Part shown: one piece after another, positions 1 to 8,988 of the stretch
Numbering within the stretch: position 1 is the stretch's first letter
Layout of the letters: each line of letters opens with the position of its first letter
Translations under genes and position numbers: made by a program
Assembly (NCBI GenBank): GCA_913041085.1
Contig: CAJWHN010000008.1
Span: 1-35,221, forward strand
Direction of reading: 5' to 3'
From: an uncultured Flavobacteriales bacterium
GTDB taxonomy: Bacteria; Bacteroidota; Bacteroidia; Flavobacteriales; UBA7312
DNA: 35,221 nucleotides
The notes under the pieces: model-generated
What the model saw: only the letters and a program-made list of their open reading frames with translations
What the model was told of the DNA's origin: nothing
Database searches by the model: none

Positions 1-781
1 TATCCGTTCTGAAATTAAAACAGATGACAGCATCACCGTTTTTGATTGTTGCTACGGGTTCATTTTTATCATTGACACAAACTATGGGTTTTATAAATTC
101 ATCTGTAACACCATCGTCATAAGAATTTTGAATACTCTGTACTATATCTTGTGTCGGTTTTCCTTGACCTTTCGTTAATAAATCAAAGGCTAGTTTCACA
201 CGTTCCCAACGATTATCTCTGTCCATAGCGTAATACCTGCCACAGACTGAAGCTATCTTTGCACCAAAAAGGTTGTTTTCTAATTCTTCTAAAAATCCTT
301 TACCACTTTTTGGGTCGGTGTCTCTACCGTCGGTAAAGGCATGAACATAGACTTCTTTTACTCTAGCTTTTTGTGCTAAGCGACATACTTCGAATAGATG
401 TTGGGAATGGGAGTGGATACCGCCATCTGAAATGAGCCCCATTAGGTGCAAAGCTTTATTATGGTTTTTAGCATAGTCAAAGGAAGCTTGTAAGCTTGGC
501 ATTTGCTCAAGAGTATCTTCAGCGCATGCTTTATTGATTTTAGCTAGGTCTTGATATACAATTCGTCCTGCGCCAATATTGAGGTGTCCTACTTCAGAGT
601 TTCCCATTTGTCCTTCAGGCAAGCCTACTTCCAAACCATCGGTTTGCAGTTCAGCATTGGGGTAATTGTTGTAAAGTGAATCTATAAATGGGGTGTTGGC
701 ATTGTAAATAGCATCGGATTTAGTCTTATCACCATGCCCCCAACCGTCTAAAATCATTAAAACCGTCTTCTTTCCTCTCAT
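1..781 (-). CDS. gpmI: 2,3-bisphosphoglycerate-independent phosphoglycerate mutase, N-terminal part (runs off window start)
   Basis: Minus-strand translation from ATG at 781: [25 protein letters not shown]...[19 protein letters not shown]...[10 protein letters not shown]...FTDGRDTDP...CFNFRTD, characteristic iPGM motifs. Not in the ORF track because it is truncated. Confidence 0.95.
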   Translation of the reverse strand, partial: MRGKKTVLMILDGWGHGDKTKSDAIYNANTPFIDSLYNNYPNAELQTDGLEVGLPEGQMGNSEVGHLNIGAGRIVYQDLAKINKACAEDTLEQMPSLQASFDYAKNHNKALHLMGLISDGGIHSHSQHLFEVCRLAQKARVKEVYVHAFTDGRDTDPKSGKGFLEELENNLFGAKIASVCGRYYAMDRDNRWERVKLAFDLLTKGQGKPTQDIVQSIQNSYDDGVTDEFIKPIVCVNDKNEPVATIKNGDAVICFNFRTD

Positions 782-787
782 AGAGCA

Positions 788-795
788 CAAAGATA
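788..795 (-). promoter_or_regulatory. Bacteroidetes -7 box (TATCTTTG) for gpmI, about 6 nt from the start codon
   Basis: Reverse complement matches TAnnTTTG; position implies an almost leaderless transcript. Confidence 0.4.
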
Positions 796-858
796 ATGGC
801 TTTATTGTCAATTTTAAACATGAAAGTAAGGAAAAGTGAGACTTATAGATTCATTAGC

Positions 859-1386
859 TTATAGCAAAATTCGTTTTAAGGTATTTTTCTTGTTTTTGAT
901 ATAATGTTTAATTACTCCTGCTACATGAGCAAACACTAATATTATCATTATTAAAGCTAATAGTTCGTACCCACCTAGTGCTTTGATGTCTTGTTCAGCT
1001 TTGATGTACTGAATGTATTGACTTTCAAGTGCTTCAACATAACCACCACTAAACATGGATGCTATTCCACTTATTGTTATGGCAAATAGTAAAATATAAA
1101 ACAGATTATGAACCCATACAATCAACTTATCGTTAATTTTAGAGTTGCTCTTCTGATCGGCTGGTCTTATACTTTTGAAAAACAACTAAGTTCTTATTAG
1201 GGTTAATATTAACACTTCTAGTCCTAATAAAGCATGGGTTTGAATTAAACTTAACTTCTCTTCACCTTCAATGCCAGTCGTGTACTTGTCCAAAGGAAAT
1301 AATATTAAAATTAGGATAGTACTAATCCAATGAATAGCTTTTGTAGAAGTAGAATATTTTTGATTGAGATCATATGTTGTTTTCAT
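859..1386 (-). pseudogene. Cytochrome b561-type protein interrupted by one in-frame TAG stop (1186-1188)
   Basis: ORFs 1186-1386 and 859-1185 are adjacent and in the same frame: ...HALLGLEVLILTLIRT*LFFKSIRPADQ...WVHNLFYILLFAITISGI... Together they give a normal ~175-aa cytochrome b561 architecture. Confidence 0.75.
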
Positions 1387-1405
1387 GGTTTTGGTATTTA
1401 AGGGG

Positions 1406-1783
1406 TTAGGGGTATAAAAGTCGTTCTAATTGTTTCAACTCTTTAGGGACTAAGGTGTAGTTTTTGCCATAAAGTTGATAGTCTATTTTACATAAAGTAT
1501 CTGAATTCCAATCTTCTATGCTTTTGTATGCAAACACCATTAAGGTATCGCCTTTCTCAAAGTTTTCAGGTTTTATACTGTAGTTCAAAACCTTTTGATG
1601 TGCTTTTATGGATTGTATTTTAAAAGATGAATCATTGGCTGGAGCAATGCATTGAAAACGATAATTCGTGCCACTGCCCGTTTCAGGTCGTCCACCAATC
1701 CAATGTTGGTATGTGGAAGAAATTATAAAGTCTTGAGTGTTGCAAGAAAAAAGAATAACCAAGAAAAATAAGTGCTTTTTCAT
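1406..1783 (-). CDS. Hypothetical lipoprotein
   Basis: 125-aa ORF with signal peptide and lipobox-like MKKHLFFLVILFSC. Confidence 0.6.
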   Translation of the reverse strand: MKKHLFFLVILFSCNTQDFIISSTYQHWIGGRPETGSGTNYRFQCIAPANDSSFKIQSIKAHQKVLNYSIKPENFEKGDTLMVFAYKSIEDWNSDTLCKIDYQLYGKNYTLVPKELKQLERLLYP

Positions 1784-1865
1784 ATGACAAAGTTAATAAA
1801 AAACACGTAAAAAAATTATTTTAAAATTTATTATTTAAAATTAGTCTAAATAAAAATAATGTATT

Positions 1866-1873
1866 TATCTTTG
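1866..1873 (+). promoter_or_regulatory. -7 box TATCTTTG upstream of the porin gene
   Basis: Exact TAnnTTTG match 27 nt before the ATG. Confidence 0.45.
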
Positions 1874-1900
1874 CCAAAAATTAAACACAAAAATTAAAAA

Positions 1901-3031
1901 ATGAAATTAAAATCACACATATTATTTGCTTTGAGTTTTCTAGCAATACCTTTAATACAGGCTCAAAATACGGCTGAGAATATTTTAGGTGCTAAAGAAG
2001 GTTTGATTATTGGAGGTTATGGTCAAATTGATGGAAACTTCAATTTAGACGATGACAACAAAATGAATTCTAATGGTAAACTTGATGTTCACCGTTTAGT
2101 AACCTTTTTAGGTTATAAGTTTAATGACAAAGCTACTTTTGTTTCGGAATTAGAGTACGAACACGTTGTAGAGCTTTATGTTGAACAAGCCTTTTTAGAC
2201 TATAAAATTAATGACAATATGAGTCTTCAAGCTGGTTTGATGCTTATTCCTATGGGGATTCAAAATTTATATCACGAACCTCCAACATTCAATGGTGTTG
2301 AACGTACTAACGTAGACAAATACATTGTTCCTACGACTTGGAGAGAAATTGGCGTTGGAATTAATGGTCGCTTAGATGAGCAATCCATTAACTATCAGTT
2401 GATGATGGTCAATGGTCCATTAGGATACGACAATGGTTCAGCTAATTTTAGTGGTAAAAAAGGTCTTAGAGGTGGTCGTCAGAAAGGTGCAGAAGCGACT
2501 GTTTCGGACTTTGACTTTGCAGGTAGATTATCTTACTTCGGTATGTTAGGCTGGAACTTTGGAGCATCTTTTTATAAGGGTAATTCTGAAACTTCTGATT
2601 TTGAAGCAGATTCTACTCAAGTTGGCATAACTATGATGGGAGTTGATGCGAGATATAACAACGGTCCTTTCCAAGCTAGAGGTCAGTACATTCTTGCCAA
2701 TTTAGAAAATACGGCTGAGTATAACGCTAAGACTGGTGCTGATGTGGGCTCAAAATTATTAGGTTATTACTTAGAAGCTGGATACAATGTTTTAGATGGT
2801 AAATCTGAAAATGAGTTAATTGTATTCGGACGTTATGAGAATTATAATACACACGAAGAAACAGATGGTTTTCACGCTAATGCTGATTACGATAGAACTG
2901 ATAAGACAGTAGGTCTGACTTACAAGTTAAATCAAGGTGCTGCTATTAAAGCGGACTATCAGTTAAAAAGTACTGAGGCATCATCTGAAGAAACAAAACA
3001 CCTTAACCTTGGCGTTGCCGTTTGGTTCTAA
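1901..3031 (+). CDS. Outer-membrane porin (phosphate-selective porin O/P-like)
   Basis: Signal peptide, GGYGQIDGNFN..., beta-barrel-like alternation, C-terminal aromatic residue (VAVWF). Confidence 0.75.
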   Translation: MKLKSHILFALSFLAIPLIQAQNTAENILGAKEGLIIGGYGQIDGNFNLDDDNKMNSNGKLDVHRLVTFLGYKFNDKATFVSELEYEHVVELYVEQAFLDYKINDNMSLQAGLMLIPMGIQNLYHEPPTFNGVERTNVDKYIVPTTWREIGVGINGRLDEQSINYQLMMVNGPLGYDNGSANFSGKKGLRGGRQKGAEATVSDFDFAGRLSYFGMLGWNFGASFYKGNSETSDFEADSTQVGITMMGVDARYNNGPFQARGQYILANLENTAEYNAKTGADVGSKLLGYYLEAGYNVLDGKSENELIVFGRYENYNTHEETDGFHANADYDRTDKTVGLTYKLNQGAAIKADYQLKSTEASSEETKHLNLGVAVWF

Positions 3032-3065
3032 TTTTAGAAAATTGGTTAATAAAATTTATAATCAA

Positions 3066-3569
3066 ATGCTTATCAAAAGAGTTGTACCTACCATACTGGT
3101 TGGTATACTCTTTTTAGTGCTTTATGCTAATAAGGCATATGCTCAGTGGGTGCCCTCAGAAAAGATGTTGTCCAAAGCAGAGCTTAGTGTTCAGAAGCAG
3201 TTTAATATTGATTATTCCAAATCAGCTATCGATTTGAACCCTAATTATTATGAGTTAACTACAAACGATAGCATCATTGGTTATATGTGTTTACAACAAG
3301 CGCCTAGTAAGCACGATATGTTTGATTTTTTAGCCATTTACTCTAGTGATATGAAATTGCTTAAGCTTCAAATTTTGGCTTATAGAGAAAATTATGGTGG
3401 TGAAATTGCCAATAAGCGATGGCTAAAACAGTTTTTGACACGCCCTACAGAAAAAGTCCAAGCCATTTCTGGAGCAACTATTTCTGTAGAATCTATGAAA
3501 ATGGTCGTATCTTCGCTGAGCCAAAAAATGAAAAATTGGTATCAAGTACACCACATAACAAGCAAATAA
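3066..3569 (+). CDS. FMN-binding domain protein (RnfG/NqrC-type, covalent flavinylation motif)
   Basis: Start placed at internal ATG (MLIKRVV...), since the 3009 start overlaps the porin. Contains VQAISGATISVESM, an SGAT flavinylation-type motif; signal peptide. Confidence 0.7.
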   Translation: MLIKRVVPTILVGILFLVLYANKAYAQWVPSEKMLSKAELSVQKQFNIDYSKSAIDLNPNYYELTTNDSIIGYMCLQQAPSKHDMFDFLAIYSSDMKLLKLQILAYRENYGGEIANKRWLKQFLTRPTEKVQAISGATISVESMKMVVSSLSQKMKNWYQVHHITSK

Positions 3570-4057
3570 TGGATTTCAAACTTCAGCAATTACCCAAAGC
3601 CCTCAGAATATCTTTATCTGTTTTTTTGCTGACGCTTTCTTTTGGTTACTTTTCGGGTTTAGATTTATTAAAGCATACTACAGATTTCAAATCTAAGGGC
3701 ATACAAGAAAATGTACTTGGAAACGAATTTAACGAAGAAGCAGAGGAGTTGCATTTTAAGATGTCTGAAAGAGAATTACACGGTATAATTCATAGTCATG
3801 TAATAACTATTTCTATACTATTTGCTATTTTATCTTTTATGGTATTTTTTACTGGTTTACCTAGTGGAATTAAGTCCTTTTTAATGATAGAGCCTAACGT
3901 TTCTTTAGTAGTTACCTTTGGTGGTTTGTGGCTACTTTGGTTAGGGCATACATGGGTGAAGTATGTAATAATGATATCAGGTATTTTGATGCATTTGTCC
4001 TTAATACTACTGGTTGTAACGCTGTTATGGCAATTACTTTTGAAAAAAGACAATTAA
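3569..4057 (+). CDS. Small multi-span membrane protein, candidate partner of the FMN-binding protein
   Basis: Start placed at ATG 3569 (TAATG overlap with upstream stop): MDFKLQQLPKALRISLSVFLLTLSFGYFSG...; several hydrophobic spans with intramembrane His. Confidence 0.6.
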   Translation: MDFKLQQLPKALRISLSVFLLTLSFGYFSGLDLLKHTTDFKSKGIQENVLGNEFNEEAEELHFKMSERELHGIIHSHVITISILFAILSFMVFFTGLPSGIKSFLMIEPNVSLVVTFGGLWLLWLGHTWVKYVIMISGILMHLSLILLVVTLLWQLLLKKDN

Positions 4058-4497
4058 ACTTTGGCTTCTTTCCAATATTTAAAGGGTACTATCAGCATTC
4101 CAAAACAAGATCCATCTTCTTTTACTAGACTTTTATGATGCACTTTATGTGCTTTTCGTATAGCTTTAAAATATGGTATACGTGTGCGCTTGAATAGCTT
4201 TATGCGTTGATGAATGAAGACTTCATGAACGATAAAGTAGGCAAAACCATAGAGCGTAATTCCAATTCCAACATAAAGAAGGGTTGAACCAATAACCATA
4301 AAGGCAGCGCCAGGAATAGCAAAAATTAGAAAGAAAGCATCGTTGTTTTCAAGGATTCTATCTTTATTGACTTGGTGATGGTCTTTGTGTAATTTCCATA
4401 AAAATCCGTGCATAACATATTTATGCGTTGCCCAAGCGATGAATTCCATTAGCCAAAATGTGACAATAACGATGGAGAAATTTAATATTAAGCTCAT
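4054..4497 (-). CDS. crtZ: Beta-carotene hydroxylase
   Basis: 147 aa; His motifs HKYVMHG, HKDHH, HEVFIHQR, HKVHH; in carotenoid operon. Confidence 0.92.
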   Translation of the reverse strand: MSLILNFSIVIVTFWLMEFIAWATHKYVMHGFLWKLHKDHHQVNKDRILENNDAFFLIFAIPGAAFMVIGSTLLYVGIGITLYGFAYFIVHEVFIHQRIKLFKRTRIPYFKAIRKAHKVHHKSLVKEDGSCFGMLIVPFKYWKEAKV

Positions 4498-4506
4498 GAA
4501 TTGAAA

Positions 4507-5049
4507 TTAAGCAATTAAAACTTCTTTTTTTTCGGTTGATGTTGTTTTCAAAACTCTGTCAACACAGATTTTAAACCATGGTGTAAAAGTATGAGGATTT
4601 TCGTTGATTTCCTGTATTAAGTCGTTTGAATTTATATATCTATAATCTCCAACTTCAGATGGGTTAGGCTTAGGTTTTTCATCAGAGAAGCCGATATAAA
4701 CGTGATCAAGTTCATTTTCAATAAGTCCATTATCAAACGAAGCACGATACAAGAAATTGAAAGCATAAAACACATCACATTCTATTCCCATTTCTTCTTT
4801 CAGTCGTCTTTCTGCAGCACGTTTTACTATTTCATTAATTCTAGGGTGGCTACATGCTGTATTGCTCCACAGAGCTGGTGTATGGTATTTGTGTGAGGCT
4901 CGTTTTTGGAGTAACATTTCTCCTTTGCTATTAAAAACAAAAACAGATATAGCACGATGTAATAGCCCTTTTTGATGTGCTTCTAATTTACCTATTTTAC
5001 CAATAGAGTTGTCATTTTTATCTACCAGTATAACTTGTTCTTCCATCAT
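4507..5049 (-). CDS. idi: Isopentenyl-diphosphate delta-isomerase, type I
   Basis: LLHRAISVFVFNSKGEMLLQKRASHKYHTPALWSNTACSHPR; Nudix-fold IDI signature. Confidence 0.95.
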   Translation of the reverse strand: MMEEQVILVDKNDNSIGKIGKLEAHQKGLLHRAISVFVFNSKGEMLLQKRASHKYHTPALWSNTACSHPRINEIVKRAAERRLKEEMGIECDVFYAFNFLYRASFDNGLIENELDHVYIGFSDEKPKPNPSEVGDYRYINSNDLIQEINENPHTFTPWFKICVDRVLKTTSTEKKEVLIA

Positions 5050-5509
5050 TTAATGTTTTGAAAATTGGTATTATAAATTGTTGTAGTTCTTCTGAACTTG
5101 TAAAAATGTTATTCTTAATAAATTGTCTGTCCTCCTCCGTATTGAGTTTGTAATCTAAAATAGCAGGTGTGCCGTCTTGTACACAAAAACGTAAAAATCT
5201 TAGTTCAATATCTTTAGGGTATTGGCTAATCACCTTCTCTAATTGTTCTTTACCTTCTCCAAACAACTTAAGTTTATCAAAAGGATTTAAAGAAAATTTA
5301 CTCTGAAGTAAAATGGCGATAGCGTGGTATGAAAAATTCTTATAATCGCTTTCAATTGAGCTATTTTTTGTCAGTTCATACAGTTTGTTAGCCTTATCTT
5401 CTTCAAATGAGGCTTCTATGTACAATTCTCTAAGCTCCGAAAGATTCAGCTCTTGTGCTTGACTATTAGCTACAGAGAACAATAAGGATATGATAATCCA
5501 AAATCTCAT
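5018..5509 (-). CDS. Hypothetical exported protein within carotenoid operon
   Basis: 163 aa with signal peptide; sits between crtB and idi on the same strand, overlapping both neighbours. Confidence 0.7.
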   Translation of the reverse strand: MRFWIIISLLFSVANSQAQELNLSELRELYIEASFEEDKANKLYELTKNSSIESDYKNFSYHAIAILLQSKFSLNPFDKLKLFGEGKEQLEKVISQYPKDIELRFLRFCVQDGTPAILDYKLNTEEDRQFIKNNIFTSSEELQQFIIPIFKTLNDGRTSYTGR

Positions 5510-6345
5510 ATCAAATTAAATTGATTTTTGACCATAGATTGTAGCATCAAACTTATTTTATTAGAATTAGGAATTCTGATACGCTCTTGTAAAATTCTTG
5601 AAGACGGTAAGGATTTAATCTTACGGAATAAATTGTAATAATAGATATAAGCCAAATAGACCCCACCTCTAGAACTCAATGGTAGTTTTTTAATTCCAAC
5701 AAGAGCTTCTTCGAAATCAATTTCTATATCTTCTTCTATTTTTTGTTTATCTTCTTCTGAGAAGTTTACCATATTAACTCCTGGAAAATAGGTTCTTCCA
5801 AGGTAAGAGAAGTCGCTGTTAGCGTCTCTAAGAAAATTAACTTTTTGGAAAGCCGAACCTAAACTCATAGCACTAGGTTTAAGAGCTTCATACTGTTCCT
5901 CATTACCCTCAACAAAGACTTTTAAGCACATTAAACCAACTACTTCTGCTGAACCTAAAATGTATTTATTGTATTTGTCGGTATCATAGGTTTGCAATTC
6001 ATCCAAATCCATTTCCATACTATCTAAGAAAGTATTGATAAGTTCCCATTCAATATTGTAATCGTGTACTACTTTTTGGAAACTATTTAAGATAGGGTTC
6101 AAACTAATCTTAGATTCAATAGCATCTATAGTATCTTCCTTGAATTTGTGAAATAAACGGTTTTTGTCGTAGTCGTGAAAGGTATCTACTATTTCGTCAG
6201 CAAAACGCACAAAGCCATATATGCCATAAATAGGGGCATGTAATCTTTTGTCTAGGGCTTTGATGCCAAAGCTAAAGCTTGTACTATAAGCTATTGTTGT
6301 CAGCTTACTACATTTGTCAGAGACATTATCAAAAATATACTTCAT
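5506..6345 (-). CDS. crtB: Phytoene synthase
   Basis: YGFVRFADEIVDTF; LRDANSDFSYLGRTYFP (DxxxD motifs). Confidence 0.95.
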   Translation of the reverse strand: MKYIFDNVSDKCSKLTTIAYSTSFSFGIKALDKRLHAPIYGIYGFVRFADEIVDTFHDYDKNRLFHKFKEDTIDAIESKISLNPILNSFQKVVHDYNIEWELINTFLDSMEMDLDELQTYDTDKYNKYILGSAEVVGLMCLKVFVEGNEEQYEALKPSAMSLGSAFQKVNFLRDANSDFSYLGRTYFPGVNMVNFSEEDKQKIEEDIEIDFEEALVGIKKLPLSSRGGVYLAYIYYYNLFRKIKSLPSSRILQERIRIPNSNKISLMLQSMVKNQFNLI

Positions 6346-6347
6346 AA

Positions 6348-7820
6348 TTAGTTAAGGTTGGATTCTACAATGTGTTTTGCAACGACTTGCCCTGAAATAA
6401 TAGAAGGGGGCACGCCAGGTCCAGGCACTGTCAATTGACCTGTGTAGAATAGGTTATTTATTTTCTTGTTAATGATTTTAGGTTTAAAATTTGCTGTTTG
6501 AAGAAGTGTATTTGCTAAACCGTAAGCATTGCCTTTGTAAGCGTTGTAGTCGTTTACGAAATCGTTAACACAATAACTTCTTTTATACTCAATATGTTCT
6601 CTAATTGTCTGTCCTGTATAGTTTTCAAGACGCTTAAGCATTATGTCAAAATATTTTTCTCTGACACTTTCACTGTCTTTAAGCCCTGGTGCGATAGGCA
6701 TCAAAAAGAAGATATTTTCTTTACCTTCTGGAGCTACATTTGGATCTGTTTTTGAAGGACAACAAACGTAAAATAGGGGTTTGTTTGGCCACTTTGGATC
6801 AGTATAAATTTCATTGGTGTGTTGCTCAATATCTTCATCAAAAAATAAATTGTGATGAATAAGTTTATTGAGTTTTCTGTTTACACCAACATAAAACAAC
6901 AAGCTAGAAGGTGAGAAGGTTCTTTTTTGCCAGTAGCTATCGTTGTAGTTTCTGTATTTTGGTGGCAGTAATTTGCTGTCAACGTGGTTGTAATCTGCTG
7001 AACCGACTACAATATCCGTTTCAAATGTTCTTTTGTCTGTGACGATTGATTGGATAGTTTTATCTTCAATATTGACGGATTGTACAGCTTCATTGGTATG
7101 AAATTCAACACCTTGTTCTGTACAAATTTCTTTGAAAGCATCAATAACTTTTCCAAAACCTCCCATTGGGTAGAAAGTACCTTTTTTAATGCCTGAATAA
7201 GTCATTAGACTATATAAGGCTGGAGTTTGGCTAGGTGCAGTTCCTAAAAATAGTACTGGAAATTCCAACAACGATTTTAAATATGGATTTTTAAAATACT
7301 TAGCTACATGCTTTCTATAAGAAGTAAATACTTGTAGCTTAAATACATTAGTAAACAACTCAGGCTTACACACCTCTGAAAGAGATAGGCCAGGTTCGTA
7401 AACCAATTGGTTGATGCCGAAGTCATATTTAAATTCGGCTTCTTTCATGAATTCTTCTAACTTTTTAGATGAACCTTTTTCAAAATTCTCGAACATTTCA
7501 CAAACCTCTGACCAGTCAGAAGATAGTTTCATAGTTTTGTCTTGTTCGAAGATGATTTGAAAACCAGGATCTAATTGAATGAGCTCAAAGTAGTCACTTG
7601 CTTTTTTGCCAAATTGAGCAAAAAATTTATCGAATACATCTGCCATCCAATACCAGCTTGGCCCCATATCAAATGTGTAGCCTTCAGCTTCAAATTGTCT
7701 AGCACGACCACCGATACTTGTGTTTTTTTCAAAGACACTAACTTGATGTCCTTCTTTAGCAAGAAAAGCAGCAGTGCTTAATCCTGAAAAACCACTTCCT
7801 ATGACTGAAATTTTGCTCAT
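6348..7820 (-). CDS. crtI: Phytoene desaturase
   Basis: GSGFSGLSTAAFLAKEGHQVSVFEKN (dinucleotide fold), C-terminal YTGQLTVPGPGVPPSIISGQVVA. Confidence 0.95.
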   Translation of the reverse strand: MSKISVIGSGFSGLSTAAFLAKEGHQVSVFEKNTSIGGRARQFEAEGYTFDMGPSWYWMADVFDKFFAQFGKKASDYFELIQLDPGFQIIFEQDKTMKLSSDWSEVCEMFENFEKGSSKKLEEFMKEAEFKYDFGINQLVYEPGLSLSEVCKPELFTNVFKLQVFTSYRKHVAKYFKNPYLKSLLEFPVLFLGTAPSQTPALYSLMTYSGIKKGTFYPMGGFGKVIDAFKEICTEQGVEFHTNEAVQSVNIEDKTIQSIVTDKRTFETDIVVGSADYNHVDSKLLPPKYRNYNDSYWQKRTFSPSSLLFYVGVNRKLNKLIHHNLFFDEDIEQHTNEIYTDPKWPNKPLFYVCCPSKTDPNVAPEGKENIFFLMPIAPGLKDSESVREKYFDIMLKRLENYTGQTIREHIEYKRSYCVNDFVNDYNAYKGNAYGLANTLLQTANFKPKIINKKINNLFYTGQLTVPGPGVPPSIISGQVVAKHIVESNLN

Positions 7821-7828
7821 TTGTAGTC

Positions 7829-8521
7829 TTATGATTTTACGAATTCATAAAATTCATTTCTTGTTTTATTGGACTTAATGAATTCTCCAGTTAATTTGGA
7901 GGTTTTCATAGATGTGCCTTGATGTCCTACACCTCTACATTGTACGCAGTTGTGCGAGGCCTCAATCATAACTGCCACACCTTTGTTATTCTCGACAATT
8001 TTATTGATAGCATCGTGGATTCTAACTGTAAGATTTTCTTGAATAGCACCTCTACGTGCATAATGTTCAACAATTCTATTCAGCTTACTTAAGCCAATAA
8101 TTTCTTGGTTGATTTGAGGAATATATGCTATGTGTGCTTTGCCCATAATGGTTTGATGGTGGTGTGAACACATAGATATAATAGGAATATTACCCTCAAA
8201 GATGATACCGTCATATTCGTAATTAGGAAAAGTTGTAATTTTAGGAAAAGCATTGTAACGCCCTGCCCACAAGTCATTGACATAAGCTTTAGCAACTCGT
8301 TTTGGAGTTTCCATAGAATTGGGGTCGTTTTTCCAATCGCAACCCAAAGCATCTAAAAACTCACCAAACTTAACGGCTGCTTTGTCAATCATTTCAAGCT
8401 TTTCTTCTTCGGTTAAAGCACCGTTGATATTTATGCCATCAGCGTAGCCTATGTTTCTAAGCTCAGGATTTAACTCTATTATTTGAGTTGATGAGCCATT
8501 TATAATTTTGTTATTATCCAT
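7829..8521 (-). CDS. folE: GTP cyclohydrolase I
   Basis: SMCSHHHQTIMGKAHIAYIP...GLSKLNRIVEHYARR...SHNCVQCRGV. Confidence 0.95.
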   Translation of the reverse strand: MDNNKIINGSSTQIIELNPELRNIGYADGININGALTEEEKLEMIDKAAVKFGEFLDALGCDWKNDPNSMETPKRVAKAYVNDLWAGRYNAFPKITTFPNYEYDGIIFEGNIPIISMCSHHHQTIMGKAHIAYIPQINQEIIGLSKLNRIVEHYARRGAIQENLTVRIHDAINKIVENNKGVAVMIEASHNCVQCRGVGHQGTSMKTSKLTGEFIKSNKTRNEFYEFVKS

Positions 8522-8930
8522 AATATTCTACATAGTTGTTTTCTGTTTCATACAATTTTACGCTGTACAGATTGTTGCCTGTAGCTTGTATGTCTCTTTC
8601 TAATTCTTCATAAATCTTTATGGAGATATTTTCAGCAGTAGTTATAGTATCTTTCATAAAATCAACCTCAAGGTTTAAGTTTTTGTGGTCCATTTTGTCA
8701 ACTATTCTGTTTTTGATAATATCGCTCAATATTTTTAAGTCTATAACATAACCTGTGTCGGGGTCAACAGTCCCTTCAACAGTTACAAATAAGGTATAGT
8801 TATGTCCGTGCCAATTTTTATTAGCACACTTTCCAAATATTTGCTCATTTTTTTCGTCAGACCAGTTTGGATTGAACAAACGATGGGCAGCATTGAATCT
8901 TTCTCTACGGATAACTTGTACGGTTTTCAT
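8514..8930 (-). CDS. 6-pyruvoyl-tetrahydropterin synthase (animal-type PTPS)
   Basis: Start placed at Met12 of the listed ORF (ATG 8930), because the upstream part overlaps the operator. FGKCANKNWHGHNYTLFVTVEG...DHKNLNLEV...LYETENNYVEYYG. Confidence 0.85.
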   Translation of the reverse strand: MKTVQVIRRERFNAAHRLFNPNWSDEKNEQIFGKCANKNWHGHNYTLFVTVEGTVDPDTGYVIDLKILSDIIKNRIVDKMDHKNLNLEVDFMKDTITTAENISIKIYEELERDIQATGNNLYSVKLYETENNYVEYYG

Positions 8931-8931
8931 T

Positions 8932-8963
8932 TTGTATAAACTTACGAGGCTAAAATTATACAA
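8932..8963. promoter_or_regulatory. Operator-like inverted repeat, site 1: TTGTATAA-N16-TTATACAA in the divergent PTPS / SDR promoter
   Basis: Half-sites 8932-8939 and 8956-8963 (extend to TTTTGTATAA/TTATACAAAA, 8930-8965). Same sequence and spacing at two other loci in the window. Confidence 0.8.
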
Positions 8964-8970
8964 AAATGCT

Positions 8971-8978
8971 TAGCTTTG
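8971..8978 (+). promoter_or_regulatory. -7 box TAGCTTTG for the SDR gene
   Basis: TAnnTTTG match, 7 bp after the right operator half-site and 10 bp before the ATG. Confidence 0.5.
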
Positions 8979-8988
8979 CAAAAAAAAG

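Noticed and set aside
859-1386. Recoded TAG (pyrrolysine or alternative code) as explanation for the split cytochrome b561
   Set aside because: TAG is used as an ordinary terminator by neighbouring genes (e.g. cruF at 28218-28220, SRPBCC-operon ORF ending 18624) and nothing suggests a recoding system.
7571-7781. Short ORFs on both strands inside crtI (and other antisense ORFs in the track, e.g. 3796-4053, 10022-10243, 10382-10669, 30236-30499, 34007-34468)
   Set aside because: Overlap well-supported genes; low-complexity translations with no domain signal.
8931-8963. N-terminal extension MYNFSLVSLYK of the PTPS ORF
   Set aside because: It runs through operator site 1 and the promoter region; PTPS similarity starts near MKTVQVIRRERFNAAHRLF at 8930.
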